DNA of 58,375 nt from Pseudoxanthomonas koreensis (GCF_010093225.1 NZ_PDWM01000018.1:1-58375); one strand, 5' to 3'; numbered from the stretch's first letter, positions 1-18,537 are shown. The notes: generated from the letters alone by a model not told the origin. Program-made: numbers and translations.

Positions 1-1079
1 GAGCGTTTCGGCGGCGAGTTCAAGGCGTACGACGCGATCGACGCGGCGCCGGAAGAGAAGGCGCGCGGGATCACGATTTCGACCGCGCACGTGGAATACG
101 AGTCCCCGACGCGCCACTACGCGCACGTGGACTGCCCGGGCCACGCCGACTACGTGAAGAACATGATCACCGGTGCGGCGCAGATGGACGGTGCGATCCT
201 GGTGTGCTCGGCGGCCGACGGCCCGATGCCGCAGACCCGCGAGCACATCCTGCTGTCGCGCCAGGTCGGCGTCCGTACATCGTGGTGTTCCTGAACAAGG
301 CCGACATGGTGGACGACGCCGAGCTGCTGGAGCTGGTGGAGATGGAAGTCCGCGAGCTGCTGAGCAAGTACGACTTCCCGGGCGATGACACCCCGATCAT
401 CCACGGCTCGGCCCGCCTGGCGCTGGAAGGCGACCAGTCGGAGATCGGCGTGCCGGCGATCCTGAAGCTGGTGGACGCGCTGGATACGTTCATCCCGGAG
501 CCGCAGCGCGACGTGGACAAGCCGTTCCTGATGCCGGTGGAAGACGTGTTCTCGATCTCCGGCCGCGGCACCGTGGTGACCGGGCGCATCGAGCGCGGCA
601 TCATCAAGGTGGGCGACGAAATCGAGATCGTGGGCATCCGCCCGACGCAGAAGACCACGGTCACCGGCGTGGAGATGTTCCGCAAGCTGCTGGACCAGGG
701 CCAGGCGGGCGACAACGCGGGCCTGCTGCTGCGCGGCACCAAGCGTGACGACGTGGAGCGCGGCCAGGTGCTGGCCAAGCCCGGTTCGATCACCCCGCAC
801 ACCGAGTTCGAGGCCGAGGTGTACGTGCTGTCGAAGGACGAGGGTGGCCGTCATACCCCGTTCTTCAAGGGCTACCGTCCGCAGTTCTACTTCCGCACCA
901 CCGACATCACCGGCGCGGTTCAGCTGCCGGAAGGCGTGGAGATGGTGATGCCGGGCGACAACATCAAGATGGTGGTCACCCTGATCAACCCGGTGGCGAT
1001 GGACGAAGGCCTGCGCTTCGCGATCCGCGAAGGCGGCCGCACCGTCGGCGCCGGCGTCGTGGCCAAGATCATCAAGTAA
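1..1079 (+). pseudogene. tuf: Elongation factor Tu, 5'-truncated and frameshifted copy
   Basis: EF-Tu delivers aminoacyl-tRNA to the ribosome as a GTPase. Base 1 is codon 38 when aligned with the complete copy at 17266-18456, so the start and the first GTP-binding loop lie outside the window. Compared with that copy, one G is missing between 272 and 273 (GGCGTCCG here, GGCGTGCCG there). The upstream frame therefore stops at 294, while the rest of the protein, from [10 protein letters not shown] to the C-terminus, reads on in another frame to the stop at 1077-1079. The only other difference noticed is a synonymous C/G at 237. Identity ends just past the stop codon. A sequencing or assembly error near a contig end is the likeliest cause; a real pseudogene kept alike by gene conversion is possible. 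Confidence 0.9.
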
Positions 1080-1239
1080 TGGACCGGCCCGGGCAGGCGC
1101 GAGCCTGCCCGGCTGCGTCGGTCCGCGATCCCCGCCCAGGCGTGGATCCAGTGGCTCCCACTGCAGGACTGACAGGCAAAGGCGGTCCGGAACCCCGGTC
1201 CGCCTTCGCCGTCTAAGGGAGCTGAAGGTTTCAACACGT

Positions 1240-1315
<76 letters not shown>

Positions 1316-1401
1316 CTTACCGAATGCGGTCGTCGGACGGCCGTTCTGCAAGAGATCGAGAAGTCCGCGCACGGATGGCGGGCTCCTGCGAGGGACTCGC
1401 A

Positions 1402-1809
1402 TTGGCGAACAGCAAGATCAACCCGGCCCAGGCCGCTTCCGGCGGCGACATCGCCAAGTACGTCATCGCCGCCCTGCTGGCGATCGGTGGCCTGTTCGTC
1501 TGGTTCTGGTTCTCGGCGCCGGCGCGCGCCGCCCAGCTGGGCGAATGGGGTCCGCAGCTGCGTGGCCTGGCCGTGGTCGCCGGCCTGCTGGCCGCCACCG
1601 CGGTGTTCCTGGTTACGGCCAAGGGGCGCGACGTGCGCGAGTTCCTGTCCGAGTCGCGCTTCGAGCTGCGCAAGGTGGTCTGGCCGACCCGCCAGGAGAC
1701 CACGCGCATGGCCTGGGTGGTAATCATCGTCGTGGTCATCGTCAGCCTGACGCTGGCCGGCTTCGATTTCGTGGTGCAGAAGGCCATCCAGTGGTTCCTG
1801 GGCCGTTGA
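1402..1809 (+). CDS. secE: Preprotein translocase subunit SecE
   Basis: Small essential subunit of the SecYEG channel in the inner membrane; it clamps the two halves of SecY. The 135-aa product has three hydrophobic segments (about residues 19-37, 54-73 and 100-125) and the conserved cytoplasmic motif [12 protein letters not shown] just before the last one. The start chosen is TTG at 1402 (protein [10 protein letters not shown]), because GAGG at 1390-1393 is well spaced and the length fits the three-helix SecE type. The ATGs upstream at 1324 and 1375 would add a non-conserved tail, and the frame runs back into the tRNA. nusG follows 13 bp later. Confidence 0.93.
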   Translation: MANSKINPAQAASGGDIAKYVIAALLAIGGLFVWFWFSAPARAAQLGEWGPQLRGLAVVAGLLAATAVFLVTAKGRDVREFLSESRFELRKVVWPTRQETTRMAWVVIIVVVIVSLTLAGFDFVVQKAIQWFLGR

Positions 1810-1822
1810 GGAGAATGACGCA

Positions 1823-2380
1823 GTGAAGCGTTGGTACGTGGTTCATGCCTATTCCGGTTTCGAGAAGAGCGTCGCCCAGGCGCTGCGCGACCGCATCGTC
1901 CGCAACGGCATGGAAGACCGCTTCGGCGACGTCCTGGTGCCGACCGAGGAAGTGGTCGAGATGCGCGCCGGGCAGAAGCGCCGCTCCGAGCGCAAGTTCT
2001 TCCCGGGCTACGTGCTGGTCCAGATCGAGACCCACGACGAGGGCGGCATCCCGCGCATCGACAGCGAGAGCTGGCACCTGATCAAGGAGACCTCCAAGGT
2101 CATGGGCTTCATCGGCGGCACCGCCGACCGCCCGCTGCCGATCCGCGACGAAGAGGCCGACGCGATCCTGCAGCGCGTGCAGGAGGGCGTGGAGAAGCCC
2201 AAGCCCAAGGTCCTGTTCGAGCCCGGCCAGATGGTCCGGGTCACCGACGGCCCGTTCAACGACTTCAACGGCGTGGTCGAGGAAGTCAACTACGAGAAGA
2301 GCCGCCTGCGCGTGGCGGTGCTGATCTTCGGCCGCTCCACCCCGGTGGAGCTGGAATTCGGCCAGGTCGAGAAGGCCTGA
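1823..2380 (+). CDS. nusG: Transcription termination/antitermination factor NusG
   Basis: Binds the RNA polymerase clamp, raises processivity, links RNAP to the ribosome and helps Rho. The 185-aa protein begins with the NGN domain ([14 protein letters not shown]) and ends with a KOW domain ([14 protein letters not shown], about residues 135-182). It starts with GTG at 1823, with GAGGAGA at 1808-1814 overlapping the secE stop as ribosome binding site. The short secE-nusG gap indicates one transcript. Confidence 0.97.
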   Translation: MKRWYVVHAYSGFEKSVAQALRDRIVRNGMEDRFGDVLVPTEEVVEMRAGQKRRSERKFFPGYVLVQIETHDEGGIPRIDSESWHLIKETSKVMGFIGGTADRPLPIRDEEADAILQRVQEGVEKPKPKVLFEPGQMVRVTDGPFNDFNGVVEEVNYEKSRLRVAVLIFGRSTPVELEFGQVEKA

Positions 2381-2431
2381 GGCCGGCCGCGGCGGGCGCC
2401 GGACGGCGCCGCCCACGGGCCTGTAAAAACC

Positions 2432-2440
2432 TGTTATAAT
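2432..2440 (+). promoter_or_regulatory. Extended -10 promoter of rplK
   Basis: TGTTATAAT is a perfect -10 hexamer (2435-2440) with the TGn extension. No good -35 lies 17 bp upstream, which is tolerable for an extended -10 promoter. Expected start is about 2447, giving a leader of roughly 155 nt before rplK. Confidence 0.75.
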
Positions 2441-2453
2441 ACGCGGCTCCCTG

Positions 2454-2600
2454 CCCGGGACAGCCGGGTATCCGCAATGGCCGCCGCACTGGCGGCCTTT
2501 GCCCGATCGGGGTTCGAGTTCAAGACGCGATGCCGGGACGCGTGATTTTCCCGGAACGATGGGGAGCCTGTGACCCAGGCGTCTGCACCCGGAGAGCATT
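2454..2600 (+). promoter_or_regulatory. Structured rplK leader with two hairpins; possible L1 operator
   Basis: The leader holds stem-loop CCCGG-GACAG-CCGGG (2454-2468) and then GGCCGCC-GCACT-GGCGGCC followed by TTT (2479-2500), which resembles a weak attenuator. In related bacteria ribosomal protein L1 binds the L11-L1 leader to repress translation. The stretch around 2555-2580 just upstream of rplK is where such a site would be expected, but I cannot fold it with certainty. Confidence 0.4.
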
Positions 2601-2603
2601 GAA

Positions 2604-3032
2604 ATGGCAAAGAAAGTAGTCGGTTACATCAAGCTGCAGGTGAAGGCCGGGCAGGCCAACCCCTCGCCGCCGGTCGGTCCGGCCCTGGGCCAGCGCGGCC
2701 TGAACATCATGGAGTTCTGCAAGGCGTTCAACGCGGCGACCTCCAAGCTCGAGCCGGGTCTGCCGACCCCGGTCATCATCACGGCCTACTCGGACCGTAC
2801 CTTCACCTTCGTCACCAAGAGCACCCCGGCCACCGTGCTGCTCAAGAAGGCCGCCGGCATCACCTCCGGCTCCAAGCGCCCGAACACCGAGAAGGTGGGC
2901 AAGGTCACCCGCAAGCAGCTCGAGGACATCGCCAAGGCGAAGGAGCCCGACCTGACAGCGGCGGACCTGGATGCGGCTGTGCGCACCATCGCGGGCTCGG
3001 CCCGTTCGATGGGCCTGACGGTGGAGGGCTGA
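2604..3032 (+). CDS. rplK: 50S ribosomal protein L11
   Basis: Forms the GTPase-associated centre on 23S rRNA with L10. The 142-aa protein has the usual full length: the N-terminal domain with the proline-rich switch [14 protein letters not shown] (about residues 21-34) and a C-terminal RNA-binding domain ending [12 protein letters not shown] at 2604 follows a GGAGAG ribosome site. The gene sits 4 bp before rplA, so the two are translationally close, as in most bacteria. Confidence 0.98.
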   Translation: MAKKVVGYIKLQVKAGQANPSPPVGPALGQRGLNIMEFCKAFNAATSKLEPGLPTPVIITAYSDRTFTFVTKSTPATVLLKKAAGITSGSKRPNTEKVGKVTRKQLEDIAKAKEPDLTAADLDAAVRTIAGSARSMGLTVEG

Positions 3033-3036
3033 GGAC

Positions 3037-3735
3037 ATGGCACTGAACAAGCGACAGAAGGCGATCAAGGCTGCGGTCGAGCCGGGCAAGGCGTACTCCA
3101 TCGACGAGGCGCTGAAGATCATCAAGGGCTTCACCAAGGCCAAGTTCGTCGAGGCCGTGGACGTGTCCGTCCGCCTGGGCGTTGACGCGAAGAAGTCCGA
3201 CCAGCAGGTGCGCGGCTCGACCGTGCTGCCCGCGGGCACCGGCAAGACCGTGCGCGTGGCGGTGTTCGCCCCGGCCGGCGCCAAGGCCGACGAGGCCACC
3301 GCCGCCGGCGCCGAGGCCGTGGGCATGGACGACCTGGCCGAGAAGATGCTGGCCGGCGACCTGGACTACGACGTGGTCATCGCCACCCCGGACGCCATGC
3401 GCGTGGTCGGCAAGCTCGGCCAGGTGCTGGGCCCGCGCGGCCTGATGCCGAACCCGAAGGTCGGCACCGTGTCGCCGAACCCGGCCGAGGCGGTGAAGAA
3501 CGCCAAGTCGGGCCAGGTCCGCTACCGCACCGACAAGGCCGGCATCATCCACACCACGATCGGCAAGGCCGATTTCGGCGATGACGCGCTGAAGTCCAAC
3601 CTGCAGGCGCTGCTGCTGGACCTGATCAAGGCCAAGCCGGCGACCTCCAAGGGCCAGTACCTGCAGAAGATCTCGCTGAGCTCGACCATGGGCCCGGGCG
3701 TGACCGTCGACCAGGCCTCGCTGACCCTGAAGTAA
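3037..3735 (+). CDS. rplA: 50S ribosomal protein L1
   Basis: Builds the mobile L1 stalk at the E site and, in other bacteria, represses its own operon by binding the L11-L1 leader. The 232-aa protein is full length and carries the family motif [14 protein letters not shown] (about residues 130-143). It follows rplK after 4 bp. A GC-rich hairpin with a GCGA tetraloop lies just downstream (3749-3768). Confidence 0.98.
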   Translation: MALNKRQKAIKAAVEPGKAYSIDEALKIIKGFTKAKFVEAVDVSVRLGVDAKKSDQQVRGSTVLPAGTGKTVRVAVFAPAGAKADEATAAGAEAVGMDDLAEKMLAGDLDYDVVIATPDAMRVVGKLGQVLGPRGLMPNPKVGTVSPNPAEAVKNAKSGQVRYRTDKAGIIHTTIGKADFGDDALKSNLQALLLDLIKAKPATSKGQYLQKISLSSTMGPGVTVDQASLTLK

Positions 3736-3748
3736 TCGTTTCACCCGT

Positions 3749-4090
3749 CCTGGCGCGCGAGCGCCAGGCGGCATTTTGAGGGCAGTCGCCGGTTCATCCC
3801 GGCGACAGCCGTCAAAGACCGCAGGCGCGGTCGGCGCACATCGACGACGGGCACGGATGCTCGCATTGGCAGGGAATCGCCGTCGATGCAGCGGGATCGC
3901 TTAATCGAAGGTCCGCGAGGACCCGAAACCTGCGCAGATGGTGCCGCCTTCTGGAAGTTTTACCGGTAGACCGATCCATTCGGGACTCCGGATCAGAAAG
4001 GCCAGCACCGGGATGCCCGAGGCATCCCCGGCGCGCACGGAAGGGCGCCGCCCAGGACCGCAAGCGGCAGGAGCCGCGAGCGGAGTTACT
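3749..4090 (+). promoter_or_regulatory. Long structured rplJ leader (L10-type)
   Basis: The 368-bp rplA-rplJ gap contains two clean stem-loops: CCTGGCGC-GCGA-GCGCCAGG (3749-3768), and 8-bp stem GTCGCCGG with CCGGCGAC around loop TTCATC (3785-3806). In many bacteria the L10-(L12)4 complex binds a leader here and represses rplJL. A GGAGGAG ribosome site lies at about 4095. The gap suits that control, but the L10 site itself is inferred. I see no protein-coding gene in the gap. Confidence 0.5.
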
Positions 4091-4103
4091 ACGGAGGAGT
4101 GTT

Positions 4104-4634
4104 ATGGCTCTCAATCTGTCCCAGAAGAAGGAAGTCGTCGCCGAACTGGCCGACGTCGCCGCCAAGGCGCACTCCCTGATCGCCGCCGAATACGCAGGCA
4201 CCTCGGTCTCCCAGATGACCGCGATGCGCAAGAAGGCCCGCGAGAACGGCGTGTACTTGAAGGTTGTCAAGAACACGCTGGCCGCGCGCGCCATCGAAGG
4301 CACGGAGTTCGAGTGCACCAAGGATGCGCTCGTGGGTCCGCTGCTGTATGCGTTCTCGACCGAGGAGCCCGGCGCCGCCGGTCGCCTGATCAAGGAGTTC
4401 GCCAAGGGCAACGACAAGCTGCAGCCGAAGGTGGTCGCCGTCGGCGGCCAGCTGTACCCGGCCAGCCACGTCGAAGTCCTGGCCTCGCTGCCGACCCTCG
4501 ACCAGGCCCTGGCCATGCTGGCCCGCGTCCTGGCCGAACCGGCCACCATGTTCGCCCGCGCGGTCAAGGCCGTCGCCGAGCAGCAGGGTGGTGGCGAAGC
4601 CGCCCCGGCCGAAGAGGCTCCGGCGGAAGCCTGA
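4104..4634 (+). CDS. rplJ: 50S ribosomal protein L10
   Basis: Base of the ribosomal stalk; binds 23S rRNA through its N-terminal domain and carries L7/L12 dimers on its C-terminal helix. 176 aa, starting [19 protein letters not shown], typical length. The C-terminal tail is rich in Ala and Glu. rplL follows after 54 bp, in the order needed for co-regulated stalk production. Confidence 0.98.
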   Translation: MALNLSQKKEVVAELADVAAKAHSLIAAEYAGTSVSQMTAMRKKARENGVYLKVVKNTLAARAIEGTEFECTKDALVGPLLYAFSTEEPGAAGRLIKEFAKGNDKLQPKVVAVGGQLYPASHVEVLASLPTLDQALAMLARVLAEPATMFARAVKAVAEQQGGGEAAPAEEAPAEA

Positions 4635-4688
4635 GTCGCGTCGACGATTTCCCTTTCCCTTTAGATAAACATCCAGAAGGTAATCACA

Positions 4689-5063
4689 ATGTCCCTTTCC
4701 AACGAGCAGATCGTCGAAGCCATCGCCGGCAAGACCCTGATGGAAGTGATGGAGCTGGTCAAGGCCATCGAAGAGAAGTTCGGCGTCTCCGCCGCCGCCC
4801 CGGTCGCCGTGGCCGCCGGCCCGGCCGCCGCCGCCGCCCCGGTCGAGGAGCAGACCGAGTTCACCGTCGTGCTGAAGGCCGCCGGCGAGAAGAAGGTCGA
4901 GGTCATCAAGGCCGTCCGCGCCATCACCGGCCTGGGCCTGAAGGAAGCCAAGGACCTGGTCGAAGGCGCCCCGAAGGACGTCAAGGAAGGCGTGTCGAAG
5001 GACGACGCCGCCAAGTTCAAGAAGGACCTGGAAGCCGCCGGCGCCACCGTCGAGCTCAAGTAA
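4689..5063 (+). CDS. rplL: 50S ribosomal protein L7/L12
   Basis: Multicopy stalk protein that recruits and activates translational GTPases. The 124-aa protein has an N-terminal dimerisation region ([20 protein letters not shown]), an Ala/Pro hinge at about residues 37-52, and the C-terminal factor-binding domain with [16 protein letters not shown]. It is the last gene before the rplL-rpoB attenuator-like hairpin. Confidence 0.98.
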   Translation: MSLSNEQIVEAIAGKTLMEVMELVKAIEEKFGVSAAAPVAVAAGPAAAAAPVEEQTEFTVVLKAAGEKKVEVIKAVRAITGLGLKEAKDLVEGAPKDVKEGVSKDDAAKFKKDLEAAGATVELK

Positions 5064-5103
5064 GCGACACCTTGCATCGCCGGCATACTCGGTGATGCGC
5101 GAA

Positions 5104-5130
5104 GGCTGGGGGCGAAAGCCCCCGGCCTTT
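5104..5130 (+). terminator. Attenuator-like hairpin between rplL and rpoB
   Basis: A 10-bp stem (GGCTGGGGGC at 5104-5113 with GCCCCCGGCC at 5118-5127, one G-U pair) closed by a GAAA tetraloop and followed by TTT. In E. coli a partial terminator at the same place makes the r-protein genes more highly expressed than rpoBC; the same role is inferred here. About 200 bp of further leader precede rpoB. Confidence 0.7.
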
Positions 5131-5326
5131 GGTCGTTCCGGAGCCGCGGGCTCCAGGCGGCCGCAAGCAACAGGAAACCCAGTCTCACGCACATGCGGAG
5201 CTGGTAGTCGGAAGTAGCGGGATAGGGCGTGCTGGTGCCGGCAATACCAGCGACTACCGACTGACAGCTTCATGTTCCCCCCGGTCCGCGGACGCGCGGC
5301 CCGCACTGCCAAAGGTGGTACACCCA

Positions 5327-9481
<4,155 letters not shown>

Positions 9482-9572
9482 GGCGCGTGGCGGCCGCCCG
9501 CAACCCGGGCCAGGCCGCCGCGATCCCGCATCGAACCGCCAAACACGCCTTCACTCCTGACGGAGACATGAA

Positions 9573-13802
<4,230 letters not shown>

Positions 13803-13915
13803 GCAGTGCCTCCCGGGCCGCCAGGCCCGGGGCAGGGCGGGGAAGGATCCCCGCCGCGAGGTCCCCGGCCCGGCCCGTCCGGCTGCCGGGGGCTGAACCC
13901 ACGGAAGGGGCTCGG

Positions 13916-13945
13916 TTGACGCGATTTCCGCGCGGCCGCTATACT
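13916..13945 (+). promoter_or_regulatory. Sigma70-type promoter of the rpsL-rpsG-fusA-tuf operon
   Basis: TTGACG at 13916-13921 and TATACT at 13940-13945 with an 18-bp spacer. Predicted start is about 13952, immediately before the leader hairpin. This would let the str operon be driven independently of rpoBC. Confidence 0.8.
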
Positions 13946-13954
13946 CCCGCTTCT

Positions 13955-13986
13955 CGGCAGGCCGTCCTTCGGCCTGCCGTCGTTTT
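13955..13986 (+). terminator. Attenuator-like hairpin in the rpsL leader
   Basis: A perfect 10-bp stem (CGGCAGGCCG at 13955-13964 with CGGCCTGCCG at 13970-13979) around loop TCCTT, followed by TCGTTTT. It has intrinsic-terminator form but lies a few bases downstream of the predicted transcription start, so it is either an attenuator or a stabilising 5' stem. It could also end rpoBC read-through. Confidence 0.75.
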
Positions 13987-14040
13987 CATGTTCCTTCCGG
14001 CCCCCACCGATGCGGGGCCCCAAGCAGAAGAACCTTACCA

Positions 14041-14415
14041 ATGGCGACTATCAACCAGCTGGTCCGCAAGCCGCGGCAGGCGGAAACCTACAAGAGCGCC
14101 TCGCCGGCGCTGGAAAAGTGCCCGCAGCGCCGTGGCGTCTGCACGCGCGTGTACACCACCACCCCGAAGAAGCCGAACTCGGCCCTGCGCAAGGTCGCCA
14201 AGGTCCGCCTGACCAATGGCTACGAGGTCATTTCGTACATCGGCGGCGAAGGCCACAACCTGCAGGAGCACTCGGTTGTCCTGATCCGCGGTGGCCGCGT
14301 CAAGGACCTCCCGGGTGTCCGTTACCACACCGTCCGCGGCTCGCTTGACGCCGCCGGCGTGACCAAGCGTCGCCAGGGCCGTTCGAAGTACGGCGCCAAG
14401 CGCCCGAAGAGCTGA
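14041..14415 (+). CDS. rpsL: 30S ribosomal protein S12
   Basis: Decoding-centre protein that checks codon-anticodon pairing. 124 aa, full length. The streptomycin-site loops [12 protein letters not shown] and [13 protein letters not shown] carry the wild-type lysines, so no streptomycin-resistance change is visible. First gene of the str operon after its own promoter and leader hairpin; rpsG follows after 16 bp. Confidence 0.98.
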   Translation: MATINQLVRKPRQAETYKSASPALEKCPQRRGVCTRVYTTTPKKPNSALRKVAKVRLTNGYEVISYIGGEGHNLQEHSVVLIRGGRVKDLPGVRYHTVRGSLDAAGVTKRRQGRSKYGAKRPKS

Positions 14416-14431
14416 TTGAGGAAGTCACGAC

Positions 14432-14899
14432 ATGTCCCGTAAAGGTTCCACCCCCCAGCGCGCCGTCCTTCCCGATCCGAAGCACGGGAGCGAGACCATC
14501 GCCCGCTTCATCAACATGGTGATGAAGAGCGGCAAGAAGTCGATTGCCGAGAACATCGTGTACGACGCGATGGACGTCATCGGCCAGAAGAATCCCAACT
14601 CGATCGAAGTCGTGCAGAAGGCGCTCGACAACGTGTCGCCGTCCGTCGAGGTCAAGTCGCGTCGCGTCGGCGGTGCCACCTACCAGGTGCCGGTCGAAGT
14701 GCGTTCCTCGCGTCGCCTGGCCCTGTCCATGCGCTGGCTGATCGATTCGGCGCGCAAGCGCGGCGAGAACACCATGGCCCGCAAGCTGGCCGCCGAGCTG
14801 CTCGACGCCTCGGAAAACCGTGGCGGCGCGATCAAGAAGCGCGAAGAGACGCACCGCATGGCCGAGGCCAACAAGGCCTTCGCGCACTACCGCTGGTGA
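14432..14899 (+). CDS. rpsG: 30S ribosomal protein S7
   Basis: Primary 16S rRNA binder that organises the 30S head. 155 aa; starts [17 protein letters not shown] and ends with the helical tail [10 protein letters not shown]-type sequence (here [11 protein letters not shown]), the expected length. In E. coli S7 represses this operon. A strong hairpin lies 4 bp past its stop. Confidence 0.98.
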   Translation: MSRKGSTPQRAVLPDPKHGSETIARFINMVMKSGKKSIAENIVYDAMDVIGQKNPNSIEVVQKALDNVSPSVEVKSRRVGGATYQVPVEVRSSRRLALSMRWLIDSARKRGENTMARKLAAELLDASENRGGAIKKREETHRMAEANKAFAHYRW

Positions 14900-14903
14900 T
14901 TCC

Positions 14904-14927
14904 CGCGGGCCCGTGACCGGGCCCGCG
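14904..14927 (+). promoter_or_regulatory. Strong hairpin between rpsG and fusA
   Basis: Perfect 10-bp stem CGCGGGCCCG with CGGGCCCGCG around loop TGAC, without a T-run. It probably sets mRNA stability or partial termination between S7 and EF-G; no protein partner can be named. Confidence 0.55.
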
Positions 14928-15031
14928 CGACCAGCCCGGGCGGCGCGGCAGGCTCCGCGCCCCCCGTCGAACGGAAGCCGGCGCCGCGCGCCGCTCCGCC
15001 TCCAGAAGCCCCAAGCAAACGAGAGATTCCC

Positions 15032-17161
15032 GTGGCTCGCACCACTCCCATCGAGCGTTACCGCAACTTCGGCATCATGGCCCACATCGATGCCGGCAAG
15101 ACCACGACGTCCGAGCGCATCCTGTTCTACACCGGCAAGAGCCACAAGATCGGTGAAGTGCACGACGGCGCCGCGACCATGGACTGGATGGAGCAGGAGC
15201 AGGAGCGTGGCATCACGATCCAGTCCGCCGCCACGACCGCGTTCTGGAAGGGCATGGACAAGTCCCTGCCGGAGCATCGCTTCAACATCATCGACACCCC
15301 GGGGCACGTCGACTTCACCATCGAGGTCGAGCGTTCGCTGCGCGTGCTCGACGGCGCGGTGTTCGTGCTGTGCGCCGTGGGCGGCGTGCAGCCGCAGTCG
15401 GAAACCGTGTGGCGCCAGGCCAACAAGTACCACGTGCCGCGCATCGCGTTCGTCAACAAGATGGACCGCACCGGCGCCAACTTCTACAAGGTCCGCGACC
15501 AGCTGAAGTCGCGCCTGGGCGCGGTGCCGGTGCCGATGCAGGTGCCGATCGGCGCCGAGGACGGCTTCGAGGGCGTGGTCGACCTGCTGAAGATGAAGGC
15601 GATCCACTGGGATACCGCCTCGCAGGGCCTGTCCTTCGAGTACCGCGACATCCCGGCCGAGCTGCAGGCGAAGGCCGAGGAAGAGCGCGCGTTCATGGTC
15701 GAGTCCGCGGCCGAGGCCAACGAAGACCTGATGAACAAGTACCTCGAAGAGGGCGACCTCACCGAGGCGGAGGTCATCGGCGGCCTGCGCGCGCGCACGC
15801 TGAACACCGAGATCGTGCCGATGTTCTGCGGCACCGCGTTCAAGAACAAGGGCGTGCAGGCCATGCTCGACGGCGTGGTCAACCTGCTGCCGTCGCCGGT
15901 CGACGTGCCGGCGGTGAAGGGCGTGGACGTTGACGACGAGACCAGGGAGCTGACCCGCGAATCCAGCGACAAGGCCCCGTTCTCGGCGCTGGCGTTCAAG
16001 ATCATGACCGATCCGTTCGTGGGTTCGCTGACCTTCTTCCGCGTCTACTCCGGCACCCTCAACGCCGGCGACGCCGTGCTGAACTCGGTCAAGGGCAAGA
16101 AGGAGCGCATCGGCCGCCTGCTGCAGATGCATTCCAACAACCGCGACGAGATCAAGGAAGTGCTGGCCGGCGACATCGCCGCCGCGGTGGGCCTGAAGGA
16201 CGTCACCACCGGCGACACCCTGTGCGCGCAGGACGCGCCGATCATCCTGGAGCGCATGGCGTTCCCGGAGCCGGTGATCTCGATGGCGGTCGAGCCGAAG
16301 ACCAAGTCCGACCAGGAGAAGATGGGCAACGCCCTGAGCCGCCTGGCACAGGAAGACCCGTCGTTCCGCGTCAAGACCGACGAGGAGTCGGGCCAGACGA
16401 TCATCTCGGGCATGGGCGAGCTGCACCTGGACATCATCGTTGACCGCATGAAGCGCGAGTTCAACGTCGAGGCCAACGTCGGCAAGCCGCAGGTCGCGTA
16501 CCGCGAGACCATCCGCCTGAGCGACGTCAAGTCGGACTACAAGCACGCCAAGCAGTCGGGCGGCAAGGGCCAGTACGGCCACGTCGTGATCGAGCTGTCG
16601 CCGCTGACCCAGGAAGATCGCGAGAAGTACGCCGCCGACATCAAGGACGACTTCCTGTTCCTCAACGAGATCACCGGTGGCGTGATCCCAAAGGAATTCA
16701 TCCCGTCGGTCGAGAAGGGCATGCGCGAGACCATCACCAGCGGTCCGCTGGCCGGCTTCCCGGTCGTGGGCGTGAAGGTGAAGCTGGTGTTCGGCTCGTA
16801 CCACGACGTCGACTCCTCGGAAATGGCGTTCAAGCTGGCCGCCTCGATGGCGTTCAAGCAGGGCTTCGCCAAGGCCCGTCCGGTGCTGCTCGAGCCGATC
16901 ATGAAGGTCGAGATCGTCAGCCCGGAGGATTACCTGGGCGACGTGATGGGCGACGTGAGCCGCCGCCGCGGCGTGCTCCAGGGCCAGGACGACAGCCCGT
17001 CGGGCAAGATCATCAACGCGCAGATCCCGCTGGGCGAGATGTTCGGCTACGCGACCTCGCTGCGTTCGATGAGCCAGGGCCGCGCGACCTTCTCGATGGA
17101 GTTCGACCACTACGAGGAAGCGCCGAACAACATCGCCGAGACGGTGATCAAGAAGGCGTAA
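15032..17161 (+). CDS. fusA: Elongation factor G
   Basis: Translocation GTPase, 709 aa. Starts with GTG at 15032. The P-loop AHIDAGKTT is near residue 18, followed by [10 protein letters not shown] (switch I), DTPGHVDF and NKMD. Domains II-V follow, ending in the conserved region with [14 protein letters not shown] and FGYATSLRS. The order rpsL-rpsG-fusA-tuf is standard. Two small hairpins, 17170-17187 and 17205-17222, fill the gap to tuf. Confidence 0.98.
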   Translation: MARTTPIERYRNFGIMAHIDAGKTTTSERILFYTGKSHKIGEVHDGAATMDWMEQEQERGITIQSAATTAFWKGMDKSLPEHRFNIIDTPGHVDFTIEVERSLRVLDGAVFVLCAVGGVQPQSETVWRQANKYHVPRIAFVNKMDRTGANFYKVRDQLKSRLGAVPVPMQVPIGAEDGFEGVVDLLKMKAIHWDTASQGLSFEYRDIPAELQAKAEEERAFMVESAAEANEDLMNKYLEEGDLTEAEVIGGLRARTLNTEIVPMFCGTAFKNKGVQAMLDGVVNLLPSPVDVPAVKGVDVDDETRELTRESSDKAPFSALAFKIMTDPFVGSLTFFRVYSGTLNAGDAVLNSVKGKKERIGRLLQMHSNNRDEIKEVLAGDIAAAVGLKDVTTGDTLCAQDAPIILERMAFPEPVISMAVEPKTKSDQEKMGNALSRLAQEDPSFRVKTDEESGQTIISGMGELHLDIIVDRMKREFNVEANVGKPQVAYRETIRLSDVKSDYKHAKQSGGKGQYGHVVIELSPLTQEDREKYAADIKDDFLFLNEITGGVIPKEFIPSVEKGMRETITSGPLAGFPVVGVKVKLVFGSYHDVDSSEMAFKLAASMAFKQGFAKARPVLLEPIMKVEIVSPEDYLGDVMGDVSRRRGVLQGQDDSPSGKIINAQIPLGEMFGYATSLRSMSQGRATFSMEFDHYEEAPNNIAETVIKKA

Positions 17162-17265
17162 GGCTTAGTGCGCCCGTCCATGGGCGCGGAAGCAGAATCA
17201 AGAAGCGGCCATCCGTGGCCGCACTTCCCAAAAGAAGCAGTTTCCCAAGTTAGAGAGACAGAGAC

Positions 17266-18456
17266 ATGGCCAAGGGTAAGTTCGAGCGCACCAAACCCCA
17301 CGTGAACGTGGGCACGATCGGTCACGTTGACCACGGCAAGACGACGCTGACGGCGGCGCTGACGAAGATCGGCGCGGAGCGTTTCGGCGGCGAGTTCAAG
17401 GCGTACGACGCGATCGACGCGGCGCCGGAAGAGAAGGCGCGCGGGATCACGATTTCGACCGCGCACGTGGAATACGAGTCCCCGACGCGCCACTACGCGC
17501 ACGTGGACTGCCCGGGCCACGCCGACTACGTGAAGAACATGATCACCGGTGCGGCGCAGATGGACGGTGCGATCCTGGTGTGCTCGGCGGCCGACGGCCC
17601 GATGCCGCAGACGCGCGAGCACATCCTGCTGTCGCGCCAGGTCGGCGTGCCGTACATCGTGGTGTTCCTGAACAAGGCCGACATGGTGGACGACGCCGAG
17701 CTGCTGGAGCTGGTGGAGATGGAAGTCCGCGAGCTGCTGAGCAAGTACGACTTCCCGGGCGATGACACCCCGATCATCCACGGCTCGGCCCGCCTGGCGC
17801 TGGAAGGCGACCAGTCGGAGATCGGCGTGCCGGCGATCCTGAAGCTGGTGGACGCGCTGGATACGTTCATCCCGGAGCCGCAGCGCGACGTGGACAAGCC
17901 GTTCCTGATGCCGGTGGAAGACGTGTTCTCGATCTCCGGCCGCGGCACCGTGGTGACCGGGCGCATCGAGCGCGGCATCATCAAGGTGGGCGACGAAATC
18001 GAGATCGTGGGCATCCGCCCGACGCAGAAGACCACGGTCACCGGCGTGGAGATGTTCCGCAAGCTGCTGGACCAGGGCCAGGCGGGCGACAACGCGGGCC
18101 TGCTGCTGCGCGGCACCAAGCGTGACGACGTGGAGCGCGGCCAGGTGCTGGCCAAGCCCGGTTCGATCACCCCGCACACCGAGTTCGAGGCCGAGGTGTA
18201 CGTGCTGTCGAAGGACGAGGGTGGCCGTCATACCCCGTTCTTCAAGGGCTACCGTCCGCAGTTCTACTTCCGCACCACCGACATCACCGGCGCGGTTCAG
18301 CTGCCGGAAGGCGTGGAGATGGTGATGCCGGGCGACAACATCAAGATGGTGGTCACCCTGATCAACCCGGTGGCGATGGACGAAGGCCTGCGCTTCGCGA
18401 TCCGCGAAGGCGGCCGCACCGTCGGCGCCGGCGTCGTGGCCAAGATCATCAAGTAA
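17266..18456 (+). CDS. tuf: Elongation factor Tu, complete copy
   Basis: GTPase that delivers aminoacyl-tRNA to the A site; 396 aa. P-loop GHVDHGKT occupies residues 19-26, DCPGH is near residue 81 and NKAD near 136. Domains 2 and 3 run to the C-terminal VVAKIIK. From codon 38 onward it is identical to the copy at 1-1079 except for one synonymous site and the one-base deletion there, the sign of gene conversion between paired tuf genes. Confidence 0.98.
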   Translation: MAKGKFERTKPHVNVGTIGHVDHGKTTLTAALTKIGAERFGGEFKAYDAIDAAPEEKARGITISTAHVEYESPTRHYAHVDCPGHADYVKNMITGAAQMDGAILVCSAADGPMPQTREHILLSRQVGVPYIVVFLNKADMVDDAELLELVEMEVRELLSKYDFPGDDTPIIHGSARLALEGDQSEIGVPAILKLVDALDTFIPEPQRDVDKPFLMPVEDVFSISGRGTVVTGRIERGIIKVGDEIEIVGIRPTQKTTVTGVEMFRKLLDQGQAGDNAGLLLRGTKRDDVERGQVLAKPGSITPHTEFEAEVYVLSKDEGGRHTPFFKGYRPQFYFRTTDITGAVQLPEGVEMVMPGDNIKMVVTLINPVAMDEGLRFAIREGGRTVGAGVVAKIIK

Positions 18457-18503
18457 TTCAGTAACTTGGGTCGCCGCTCCCTGGGTGGGCGGCGATCCCC
18501 AAC

Positions 18504-18537
18504 GCGAAAAGAGGCACAGGACGTGCCTCGTGTTCGC
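18504..18537 (+). terminator. Hairpin downstream of tuf (weak or U-less terminator)
   Basis: An imperfect stem: GCGAA with TTCGC outside and GAGGCAC-AGGAC-GTGCCTC (18511-18529) inside, with no T-run. With the rpsJ promoter and leader it fills the 325-bp tuf-rpsJ gap, where no gene is seen. Confidence 0.45.
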
